Shown here piece after piece: positions 1-5,840 of a DNA stretch of 6,060 nucleotides. The position numbers were made by a program, and so were the translations under genes. The DNA lies in assembly GCA_030151985.1 (NCBI GenBank), contig JASLDZ010000277.1:1-6060 (forward strand). The letters run 5' to 3'. This stretch comes from Caulobacteraceae bacterium (GTDB taxonomy: Bacteria > Pseudomonadota > Alphaproteobacteria > Caulobacterales > Caulobacteraceae). Under the pieces are notes generated by a model. The model was not told where the DNA came from and made no database searches. It saw only the letters and a list, made by a program, of their open reading frames with translations. Within the stretch, counting starts at the first letter, position 1. Each line of letters begins with the position of its first letter.

Positions 1-579
1 TGCGTCGCCGCGCTCGACCCCCTCACCGCCAGCCTCAGCCGCTACCTGGGCGCCCAGCTCTCCAGCCGCGCCGGCGCCCAGCACGCCCTGGACGCCGACT
101 ACTTCCACCGCATCGAGACCCTCGACTACGCCATCGCCCACGACGACGGCCACGGCGCACGCGACCTCGACAGGGCCGACGTCGTGCTCGTGGGGGTCAG
201 CCGCACGTCCAAGACGCCCACCTGCATCTATCTGGCCCACCGGGGCGTGCGGGCGGCCAACGTGCCGCTCATCCCGAACTCGCCGCCCCCGCCGCAGCTC
301 GCCGAGCTGAAGGGTCCCCTGGTCGTGGGCCTGGTGGTCGCGCCCGAGCGGCTGCTGCAGATCCGCAAGAACCGCCTCCTGACCCTGAAGGAGGCGCGCG
401 AGACCGCCTATGTCGAGGCCGACAGCGTGCGCGACGAGACCGTGCGCGCGCGCCGCCTGTTCGAGGCGCGGGGCTGGCCGGTGATCGACGTCTCCCGCCG
501 CTCGGTGGAAGAGACGGCCGCCGCCATCATCAACCTCCTGAACGCGCGCCGGGCGGGCGACGCGGAGGCGGACGCGTGA
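1..579 (+). CDS. ppsR: PPDK/PEP synthase regulatory protein (PSRP, DUF299), 5' truncated by window edge
   Basis: Bifunctional regulator of pyruvate phosphate dikinase or PEP synthase in the cytoplasm. The family phosphorylates a threonine on the target using ADP, which inactivates it, and removes the phosphate again by phosphorolysis with Pi. The reading frame is open from base 1, so the N-terminal third (roughly 80 of about 270 residues) lies outside; 192 residues are visible. The visible part begins with the family pattern of a Pro-containing LDPLTASLSRYLG helix, followed by the DADYFHRIETLDYAIAHDDG stretch. The P-loop GVSRTSKTP sits at visible residues 65-73. The C-terminus has the conserved YVEAD...E...AR.LFEARGWPVIDVSRRSVEETAA block. 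It is the first visible cistron of the operon and its TGA overlaps the maf start. The sequence cannot tell whether the partner is PPDK or PEP synthase; PPDK is the usual alphaproteobacterial target. Confidence 0.95.
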   Translation, partial: CVAALDPLTASLSRYLGAQLSSRAGAQHALDADYFHRIETLDYAIAHDDGHGARDLDRADVVLVGVSRTSKTPTCIYLAHRGVRAANVPLIPNSPPPPQLAELKGPLVVGLVVAPERLLQIRKNRLLTLKEARETAYVEADSVRDETVRARRLFEARGWPVIDVSRRSVEETAAAIINLLNARRAGDAEADA

Positions 580-1163
580 TCGTGCTCGCCTCCACCAGCG
601 CCTCGCGCGCCGCCCTGCTGCGCGCCGCCGGCGTGGCGTTCGAGGCGGTCGCACCGGGCGTGGACGAGGACGCCGCCAAGCGCGCCCTCCGGGCCGAGGG
701 CGCCTCGCCCCGCGACGTCGCCGACGCCCTGGCGGAGCTGAAGGCGGTGAAGGTCTCGCGCATGAGGCCCGGCCTGGTGCTGGGCGCCGACCAGACGCTG
801 GAGCTGGAGGGCGCCCTGTTCGACAAGGCCAACGACCTCGCCGACGCCCGCGCCAAGCTGTTCGCGCTGCGCGGTCGCACCCACCGGCTGCACGCCGCCA
901 GCGTGCTCGCCCGCGACGGCGCCCCGATCTGGCGCGAGGTGCGGACGGCCAAGCTGACCATGCGCCCCTTCTCCGACGCCTTCCTCGACGCCTACCTCGA
1001 GCGGGAGCGGGAGGCGGCGCTGAGCGCGGTCGGCGGCTACTGGTTCGAGGGCTTCGGCGTGCAGCTGTTCAGCGCGGTGGAGGGCGACGACGCCACCATC
1101 CGCGGCCTGCCGCTCCTCGGCCTCCTGGACGTCCTGCGCCGCCATGGGGAGCTGCCGACGTGA
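576..1163 (+). CDS. maf: Maf-family nucleoside triphosphate pyrophosphatase
   Basis: Cytoplasmic house-cleaning enzyme. The family hydrolyses non-canonical or modified nucleotides (dTTP/UTP or m7GTP type, depending on subfamily) to the monophosphate and PPi. The protein has 195 residues, the normal length. It carries the N-terminal LASTSASR signature (S6, S8, R11), then V28-D29-E30, and LGADQT with the likely catalytic Asp at D71, followed by FDKA with K83. RGRTHRLHAA and the C-terminal GGYWFEGFGVQLFSAVEGDDATI-type block agree with the alphaproteobacterial Maf-like group. The motif GADQT replaces the more common GADTVV, so substrate preference should not be assumed. The GTG start is fixed by a GGAG at 564-567, eight bases upstream, and by the GTGA overlap with ppsR. 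It is the second visible cistron of the operon. Family assignment is secure; subfamily is not. Confidence 0.94.
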   Translation: MIVLASTSASRAALLRAAGVAFEAVAPGVDEDAAKRALRAEGASPRDVADALAELKAVKVSRMRPGLVLGADQTLELEGALFDKANDLADARAKLFALRGRTHRLHAASVLARDGAPIWREVRTAKLTMRPFSDAFLDAYLEREREAALSAVGGYWFEGFGVQLFSAVEGDDATIRGLPLLGLLDVLRRHGELPT

Positions 1164-2023
1164 GGATCACCGGCCGCGCGATGGTCGCGGGCGTGGTCGG
1201 CTGGCCGGTGGCGCAGTCGCTCAGCCCCGTGCTGCACAACGCCTGGATCGAGGCTCTGGGCCTGGACGCCGCCTACGTGCCGTTCGCCGTGCGTCCCGAC
1301 GGCTTCGACCGCTGGCTGGACGGCCTGCGGGAGGGCGGGGTGCGGGGGCTGAACGTCACCATGCCGTTCAAGGCGCGCGCGCTCGCCGCCGCCGACCGCG
1401 CCACGGCCACCGCGCGGAGGGCGGGAGGCGCGAACACCCTGGTGTTCGAGGACGACGATGTGCTCTCGGCGGACTCCACCGACGGCCGCGGCGTGCTAGC
1501 TGCCTTCGCCGAGCAGGCTCCGGCCTGGTGTGCGACGCGAGGCCCCGTCGTGGTCTACGGCGCGGGAGGGGCGGCCGGGGCGGCGGTGGAGGCGCTGCTG
1601 GACGCCGGCGCCCCGCAGGTCCGCGTCGTCGCCCGCGACCCGGCCAAGGCCGCCTTCCTTACCCAGGGGCTCGGCCCGGCCGCCCGCGTCTTCGCCTGGG
1701 CTGAGGCGGATCGTGCGCTGGAGGACGCTTCGGCGGTGATCAACGCCACCTCGCTCGGCTTCCAGGGTCGCGACCCGCTGGCGCTCCCTTGGGAGGCCCT
1801 GCCTCCTGACGCGGTGGTGATGGACGCCGTCATGTCGCCGCTCGACACGCCGCTCCTGCGCGAGGCGCGGGCGCGCGGCCACGCGACGGTGGACGGGCTG
1901 GCCATGCTGATCGGCCAGGCGCGTCCGAGCTTCGAAGCCTTCTTCGGCGTCGCTCCGCCCCGAGAGGTTGACGTGCGCGCCCTCGCGCTGGCGGAGATCG
2001 CCAGGCGGGAGGGGGCCGCGTGA
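1160..2023 (+). CDS. aroE: Shikimate dehydrogenase (NADP+)
   Basis: Reduces 3-dehydroshikimate to shikimate, the fourth step of the shikimate pathway to aromatic amino acids, in the cytosol. At 287 residues it is slightly longer than the usual 270-280. The substrate domain shows S20-L-S22-P-x-x-H-N, NVTMPFK with the catalytic Lys at K71, GGANTL with N92, and STDGRG with the catalytic Asp at D108. The Rossmann glycine loop GAGGAAG spans residues 134-140. The C-terminal INATSLGF, PLDTPLL and DGLAMLIGQA.P.FE blocks are all typical. Two departures are visible: Ser106 where the family normally has Asn in NTDG, and ARDPAK where the NADP-phosphate-binding loop usually reads NRTxxR, so cofactor binding may differ. 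The GTG start has GGGGAG at 1146-1151 with eight-base spacing and overlaps the maf stop. Assignment is firm; exact cofactor preference is not. Confidence 0.94.
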   Translation: MRITGRAMVAGVVGWPVAQSLSPVLHNAWIEALGLDAAYVPFAVRPDGFDRWLDGLREGGVRGLNVTMPFKARALAAADRATATARRAGGANTLVFEDDDVLSADSTDGRGVLAAFAEQAPAWCATRGPVVVYGAGGAAGAAVEALLDAGAPQVRVVARDPAKAAFLTQGLGPAARVFAWAEADRALEDASAVINATSLGFQGRDPLALPWEALPPDAVVMDAVMSPLDTPLLREARARGHATVDGLAMLIGQARPSFEAFFGVAPPREVDVRALALAEIARREGAA

Positions 2024-2607
2024 TCGTGCTCGGCCTCACCGGCTCGATCGGCATGGGCAAATCCACGACGGCGGCTTTGTTCGCGGAGGCGGGCGTCCCC
2101 GTCTACGACGCCGACGCGGCGGTGCACGCCCTCTACGCAGCCGGCGGCGGGGCGGTGGAGGCGGTGCGGGCGCTGTTCCCGGACGCGGTGCGCGACGGCG
2201 CGGTGGACCGCGCCGCGCTCGCGGCCGAGGTGGTGGGCGCGCCCGACAAGCTGAAGCGGCTGGAGGCGGCCGTGCACCCGCTCGTCGCCGCCCACCGGGC
2301 CAGCTTCTTCGCGGCGCTGGGACAGGCCGACCTCGTGGTGCTCGACATCCCGCTCCTGTTCGAGACGGGCGGCGAGGCGCAGGTGGACAAGGTCGTCGTC
2401 GTCTCCGCCCCCGCCGAGACCCAGCGCGCGCGCGTGCTGGCCCGCCCCGGCATGACGGCGGCGAAGCTCGACGCCATCCTGGCGCGCCAGCTTCCGGACG
2501 GGGAGAAGCGGGCGCGCGCGGACTTCGTGATCGACACCTCGCGGAGCGTCGAGGACGCGCGCCGCCAGGTCGCGGAGGTGCTGGCGCGCGTCCGGGGCGA
2601 GGCGTGA
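2020..2607 (+). CDS. coaE: Dephospho-CoA kinase
   Basis: Catalyses the last step of coenzyme A synthesis, the ATP-dependent phosphorylation of the 3'-hydroxyl of dephospho-CoA. At 195 residues it has the normal length. The P-loop GSIGMGKST occupies residues 8-16, followed by the DAD motif at 30-32. The substrate-side AAVHPLV segment has H86-P87, and LDIPLLFETG runs over residues 108-117. The RQ...E...RADFVIDT region in the C-terminal quarter corresponds to the family's lid and base-binding part. The GTG start is preceded by GGGAGGGGG at 2007-2015 and overlaps the aroE stop as GTGA. Adjacency to aroE and maf is common in alphaproteobacteria. No anomaly is seen in the catalytic motifs. Confidence 0.96.
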   Translation: MIVLGLTGSIGMGKSTTAALFAEAGVPVYDADAAVHALYAAGGGAVEAVRALFPDAVRDGAVDRAALAAEVVGAPDKLKRLEAAVHPLVAAHRASFFAALGQADLVVLDIPLLFETGGEAQVDKVVVVSAPAETQRARVLARPGMTAAKLDAILARQLPDGEKRARADFVIDTSRSVEDARRQVAEVLARVRGEA

Positions 2608-3152
2608 GCGCCGCGCGGGTCGTGCTCAGCGGCTGCTCCGGGGGCGGCAAGTCCACGCTCCTGGCCGAGCTTGCGTCGCGGGGCGTCCCCATCTTCGTCG
2701 AGCCCGGGCGCAAGGTCGTGCGCGCCGCGCTGGCGGGCTCGGGCGGCGCGCTGCCGGAGGACGATCCCACGGGCTTCGCCATGGCGTGCCTGGAGCGCAG
2801 CCTCGCCGACCTCCGTGCCGCCGAATCCCTCGACCGCCCCGCCGTGTTCGATCGCTGTCCGGTGGACGCCTTCACCTGGCTGGAGCACCGCGGCCTGCCC
2901 GTGCCCACCGCCTTCCCCGAGGCGATGGCGGCGGCCGGCTTCCACCCGGTCGTGCTGTTCGCGCCGCCGTGGCCGGAGATCTACGTGCAGGATGCGGAGC
3001 GACGCCACCCGCTCGAGAAGGCGCTCGCCGACCACGACCGTTTGGCGCGAGACTATGTGCGGCTGGGCTTCGAGCTCCTGGCGCTCCCCAGCGCCTCGCC
3101 GGGCGAGCGCGCCGACTGGGTTCTGCGCACGCACCCCGCCTTCGCCGGCTGA
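2604..3152 (+). CDS. Small P-loop ATPase/kinase of the AAA_28 type, function unknown
   Basis: A 182-residue soluble P-loop NTPase. The Walker A motif GCSGGGKST lies at residues 10-18. A segment resembling the AAA_28 Walker B/lid pattern, VFDRCPVD, lies around 81-88. The C-terminal part has RRHPLEKALADHDRLARDYVRLGFELLALP, which fits the R...PL..A...Y..LGYE pattern of this family. AAA_28 proteins are often annotated only as predicted ATPases; some relatives resemble NadR-type kinases, and a small-molecule kinase activity is possible but unproven. No extra domain, signal peptide or membrane segment is visible. The GTG start overlaps the coaE stop as GTGA; the nearest purine-rich stretch, GGGGCGAGG, is only a fair Shine-Dalgarno, so coupling to coaE probably drives translation. 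It is the last gene of the operon and occupies the place where I recall dnaQ in Caulobacter. Family confidence is high; physiological role is unknown. Confidence 0.85.
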   Translation: MSAARVVLSGCSGGGKSTLLAELASRGVPIFVEPGRKVVRAALAGSGGALPEDDPTGFAMACLERSLADLRAAESLDRPAVFDRCPVDAFTWLEHRGLPVPTAFPEAMAAAGFHPVVLFAPPWPEIYVQDAERRHPLEKALADHDRLARDYVRLGFELLALPSASPGERADWVLRTHPAFAG

Positions 3153-3201
3153 GCTCCGCCGCTCTATGGCCGAGGCGCGCCGGGGCGGGTATCGGTGGCG
3201 C

Positions 3202-3206
3202 AGGAG
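3202..3206 (+). promoter_or_regulatory. Shine-Dalgarno AGGAG for the AI-2E family transporter
   Basis: AGGAG lies six bases before the ATG at 3213. It decides the start in favour of this ATG over the in-frame GTG at 3195 and the ATGs at 3219 and 3225. It is the strongest ribosome-binding site in the window and fits a gene that is translated on its own rather than by coupling. Confidence 0.75.
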
Positions 3207-3212
3207 CGGCCC

Positions 3213-4319
3213 ATGCAGATGCACATGAAGTCGGCCACGACGCGCAACGCGCTCGTGATCCTGGCCGTGGTCGCGGCCGGCGCCGCCTTGGCGTGGATGC
3301 AGGCGATCCTGACGCCGCTCGCGCTCGCCATCTTCCTGCTGATCATGGTGGACGGCTTCGCCCGCTTCATCGCCCGCCACCTGCGCGCCCTGCCCGAGTG
3401 GGCCGCGCTGCCCCTGGCGATCGGCATCATGGTCCTGCTGCTGATGGCGATCCTGGTCATCGTGATCGACAACGGCGCGGCCTTCGCCACCCAGTTGGTG
3501 AACGACGCACCCCGACTGAACACGGTCATCGCCTCCATCGCCGGGCTGTTCCATGTCAGCGTGCCGCCGACGATGCAGTCGCTCGCCGACCAGCTGAACC
3601 CCAGCCGCTACCTGGGCCAGCTCGTCGCCGCCTTCCAGAGCATCGGCGCGGGCGTGCTCTACGTGCTGATCTACCTGGGCTTCATGCTGGCGTCGCGCGC
3701 CGGCTTCCAGGGCAAGGTGCGCAGCCTCTTCCCCGACCACGACGATCGCGACCACGCCGCGGCGGTGTTCTTCCGCATCCGCGACGGGATCGAGCGCTAC
3801 CTGTGGATCCAGACGGTGACGGGCGTGCTGATGGCGGCCGGCTCGTTCGTCGCCATGCAACTGCTGGGGCTTCAGAACGCGCTGTTCTGGGCCTTCCTGA
3901 TCTTCATCGCCTCCTACATCCCGGTGCTCGGCGGGCTGGTCGGCGCGGTCATGCCGCCGTTGTTCGCGCTCCTGCAGTTCGAGGCCTACTGGCGCGCGAT
4001 CGCGCTGTTCGTGGCGCTGCAGGCGATCTTCTTCGTGGTGGGCAACATCCTGCAGCCGAAGATGCAGCGCGACAGCCTGAACATCGACCCGGTGGTGATC
4101 CTGCTGAGCCTCGCCTTCTGGGGCGCGGTCTGGGGGGTGCCGGGCATGTTCCTGTCCACGCCGCTGACGGTCATGGCGATCATCATCCTGGCGCAGTTCG
4201 AGGGCTCGAGGTGGATGGCGATCCTGATGTCGGGGGACGGTCGGCCCGAGCAGGAGGCGGTGCTCCAGCGGAAGCGGCCGCCCGCGCTCGCGGCCCCGGA
4301 GGTCATGACGCAGGCGTGA
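3213..4319 (+). CDS. AI-2E family transporter (PerM/TqsA/YdiK type membrane protein)
   Basis: Polytopic inner-membrane protein of 368 residues, normal for the family. Members include the E. coli AI-2 exporter TqsA and putative permeases such as PerM and YdiK, and some relatives move ions or protons; the substrate cannot be read from sequence. Two hydrophobic helices lie near residues 12-47 and a third near 65-87. A mostly soluble amphipathic stretch runs over about 90-140, a further helix spans about 138-160, and a bundle of helices follows from about 198 to 328. Diagnostic motifs are IPVLGGLVGAVMPP (236-249) and GNILQPKMQRDSLNIDPVVI (277-296), followed by WGAVWGVPGMFLSTPLTVM. A short charged tail ends the protein. 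It begins 60 bases after the ATPase gene with its own good Shine-Dalgarno, so it may be a separate transcript or the distal end of the operon; no clear promoter is seen. The gene to its right is convergent. Confidence 0.92.
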   Translation: MQMHMKSATTRNALVILAVVAAGAALAWMQAILTPLALAIFLLIMVDGFARFIARHLRALPEWAALPLAIGIMVLLLMAILVIVIDNGAAFATQLVNDAPRLNTVIASIAGLFHVSVPPTMQSLADQLNPSRYLGQLVAAFQSIGAGVLYVLIYLGFMLASRAGFQGKVRSLFPDHDDRDHAAAVFFRIRDGIERYLWIQTVTGVLMAAGSFVAMQLLGLQNALFWAFLIFIASYIPVLGGLVGAVMPPLFALLQFEAYWRAIALFVALQAIFFVVGNILQPKMQRDSLNIDPVVILLSLAFWGAVWGVPGMFLSTPLTVMAIIILAQFEGSRWMAILMSGDGRPEQEAVLQRKRPPALAAPEVMTQA

Positions 4320-4516
4320 AGTGCGACAGCCCCTTTACGAAACGGTTCGGCGCACCACATGGTGGGATGGCGAGCGTTCCCCCGCGCTCGCAGCCGTCCA
4401 GTCCCCCGACGGGCGGCGAATACCCGGCGCGATCCTTCGCGCCGAACCGACGCCGCCGGACCCGCCCCTGTCCGGCGGCGTCGGCATTTCCGGACCCGCG
4501 CTGGCCCTCCGCTGGG
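4320..4516. other. Structured intergenic region between convergent genes
   Basis: No credible gene lies in this 197-base gap; the open frames through it are short or continue from neighbouring shadow frames. It holds several potential hairpins in a row: GCGAGCG 4370-4376 with 4385-4391, an 8-bp stem 4425-4432 with 4437-4444, and the 15-bp stem described separately. A 10-base inverted pair, 4344-4353 with 4439-4448, could compete with the second and third of these. In DNA this GC-rich, small stems arise by chance; only the 15-bp one is clearly beyond that. Confidence 0.5.
4447..4484. terminator. Perfect 15-bp stem, probable bidirectional terminator
   Basis: Bases 4447-4461 (CCGACGCCGCCGGAC) pair perfectly with 4470-4484 around an 8-base loop. 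It lies 127 bases after the transporter stop and 32 bases beyond the stop of the convergent thiE-like gene, the place expected for a shared terminator. The T-tract is weak: CATTTCC follows on the + strand and GGTTC on the - strand. It may therefore terminate inefficiently, or act mainly as a 3' end-protecting structure. Confidence 0.6.
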
Positions 4517-5149
4517 CTATCGCAGGAAGGCCTGGACCGCCGCGACGCCCGCCACGCCGTACAGCCGCCTCGCCGTCGTCTCGGTGACGCCGCCGAGCGC
4601 GAAGACGGGCGTCTGTCCGCCCCGCGCCAGCGCCGCAAGGCGTGCCGGACCCCAGGAGGGCGCCCCGGCGGCCGAGGGGCTGGCGCTCGCGAACGCCGGC
4701 GACAGCAGCAGGGCGTCGAGCCCCAGGCCGTCCGCGCGGCGCAGGCAGGCCGCCGAATGCGCCGCCCCCGTCAGCCGCCAGTCCGGACGCCGCCGCCGCA
4801 GGGTCGGCGCCGTGTCCAGCATCCGCTCGGGCAGGTGGACGCCGTGGGCGCCGACGCGCACGGCGAGGGCCGCGTCCGCGCCCACCAGCAACGTCAGTCC
4901 GCGCCGCCGCGCCACCGCCGCCAGCCGGGCCGCGACCGCCTCCGCCTCCGGCCGCCCGAAGCCGCGGAAGACCACGCCCGCGCCGGCGGGCAGGCGCTCG
5001 GCGACGGCCACGGGGTCCGGCGTCCTGTCGGGGTCGGTGACGAACAGCAGGGCGGGAACCGCCGGCGCCGCGTTCCTGCGCCGCTCCCACGCCCGCCGCA
5101 GCCGCGCCGCTTCGCGCGCCAGCCCCTCGACCCCGTGAGACCGTGACAG
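4517..5149 (-). CDS. Thiamine phosphate synthase-like TIM-barrel protein (ThiE/TenI superfamily), start uncertain
   Basis: Canonical ThiE joins HMP-PP and thiazole phosphate to make thiamine phosphate. The frame shows the family scaffold: LLFVTDPDRTPDP near residues 34-46, VVFRGFG at 59-65, LLVGADAALAVRVGAHGVHLPE at about 86-107, a GAAHS segment, and FALGGVTETTARRL near the C-terminus. Coding similarity clearly continues upstream of the first standard in-frame start, a GTG at 5011 that would cut off the first beta strand. No ATG, GTG or TTG occurs in frame above it as far as I read (to about 5281). CTG at 5149, preceded by GGAGGGGG at 5160-5153, gives 210 residues, a normal ThiE length, and is my best guess; CTG at 5122 is an alternative. 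Several canonical active-site residues are replaced (QLREK, ND and the TxTK lysine), so enzyme activity is doubtful. It is divergent from yggS, and their 5' ends abut or overlap. Fold confidence is good; function is only tentative. Confidence 0.75.
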   Translation of the reverse strand: MSRSHGVEGLAREAARLRRAWERRRNAAPAVPALLFVTDPDRTPDPVAVAERLPAGAGVVFRGFGRPEAEAVAARLAAVARRRGLTLLVGADAALAVRVGAHGVHLPERMLDTAPTLRRRRPDWRLTGAAHSAACLRRADGLGLDALLLSPAFASASPSAAGAPSWGPARLAALARGGQTPVFALGGVTETTARRLYGVAGVAAVQAFLR

Positions 5150-5814
5150 ACGCCCCCTCCTTCGCCGGTCTCTCCGACGTCGTCGCCCGAATGGCCGCGG
5201 CGGCCCGCGCCGCCGGCCGCGACCCCGCCGATGTGACGCTGGTCGCGGTCTCCAAGCAACAGCCGTGGGAGCGGATCGCGCCGGTCCTCGCCGCCGGCCA
5301 GCGCGTGTTCGGCGAGAACCGCGTGCAGGAAGCCGCCGCCCGCTGGCGCGATGGGGAGGGCGCGGACGTCGAGGGCTTGGAACTGCGCCTGATCGGTCCG
5401 CTGCAGACCAACAAGGCCAAGGACGCGGTAGCCCTGTTCAAAGTGATCGAGACGCTCGACCGACCCAAGCTCGCCCGCACCCTGGCCGACGCCATGGCGG
5501 GGACCGGCCGCACGCCCCGCCTGTACGTACAGGTGAACACGGGTGAGGAGCCGCAGAAGGCGGGCGTGGTCCCGGCCGAGACCGACGCGTTCCTCGAAGC
5601 GGTCACGCGGGACTACGGCCTGACCGTTGAGGGTCTCATGTGCATTCCACCCGCCGGCGAACCGGCCGGTCCCCACTTCGCCGTCCTGGCCGACATCGCC
5701 GCGCGCAACGGGCTGTCCCGCCTCAGCATGGGCATGAGCGGCGACTTCGAGACCGCCATCCGCTTCGGTGCGACGTCGGTCAGGGTGGGGAGCGCGGTGT
5801 TCGGCGCCCGCTGA
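5143..5814 (+). CDS. yggS: YggS family pyridoxal phosphate homeostasis protein
   Basis: PLP-binding cytosolic protein (PLPBP/PROSC family, COG0325) that keeps free PLP and amino/keto-acid pools balanced; members have a fold-type III barrel and no firmly assigned catalytic reaction. At 223 residues it has the usual length. The PLP Schiff-base lysine is K38 in LVAVSKQQP. Downstream are FGENRVQE, LIGPLQTNKAKD, QVNTGEEPQKAG, GLMCIPP and the C-terminal phosphate-binding block LSMGMSGDFETAIRFGATSVRVGSAVFG. The GTG start at 5143 places the lysine where the family has it; the next ATG (5191) would remove the first helix. No obvious Shine-Dalgarno precedes the GTG, so it may be weakly translated or leaderless. 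It runs head-to-head with the thiE-like gene, with essentially no spacer, so its promoter must lie inside that gene. Confidence 0.95.
   Translation: MTDAPSFAGLSDVVARMAAAARAAGRDPADVTLVAVSKQQPWERIAPVLAAGQRVFGENRVQEAAARWRDGEGADVEGLELRLIGPLQTNKAKDAVALFKVIETLDRPKLARTLADAMAGTGRTPRLYVQVNTGEEPQKAGVVPAETDAFLEAVTRDYGLTVEGLMCIPPAGEPAGPHFAVLADIAARNGLSRLSMGMSGDFETAIRFGATSVRVGSAVFGAR
5153..5160 (-). promoter_or_regulatory. Candidate Shine-Dalgarno for the thiE-like gene, inside yggS
   Basis: On the - strand GGAGGGGG precedes the in-frame CTG at 5149; from GGAGG the spacing is six bases, which is ideal. It is the main argument for a CTG start. The same bases encode Ala-Pro-Ser of YggS, so the match could be chance in this GC-rich sequence. 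Confidence 0.4.
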
Positions 5815-5840
5815 GTTCGGGCCGGTTTACTTACCCTCCC

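Noticed and set aside
3153..3212. Possible promoter between the ATPase and the transporter (CTCTATGGC as a -10-like box)
   Set aside because: No convincing -35 or Caulobacter-type sigma-73 match at proper spacing; the gap may simply be an operon spacer.
2133..3860. 575-codon - strand open frame rich in His, Gln and Arg
   Set aside because: Antisense shadow of coaE, the ATPase and the transporter. No domain is recognisable, and the opposite strand has clear family motifs throughout.
2786..5146. 786-codon + strand open frame
   Set aside because: Runs through three real genes and an intergenic region in a different frame; composition is Arg/Pro/Gly-rich with no domain, typical of stop-poor GC-rich DNA.
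4335..5676. Very long open frames on the - strand across the thiE-like gene and yggS
   Set aside because: Low-complexity Arg/Ala/Gly-rich translations in other frames of GC-rich coding DNA; the true frames carry recognisable ThiE and YggS motifs.
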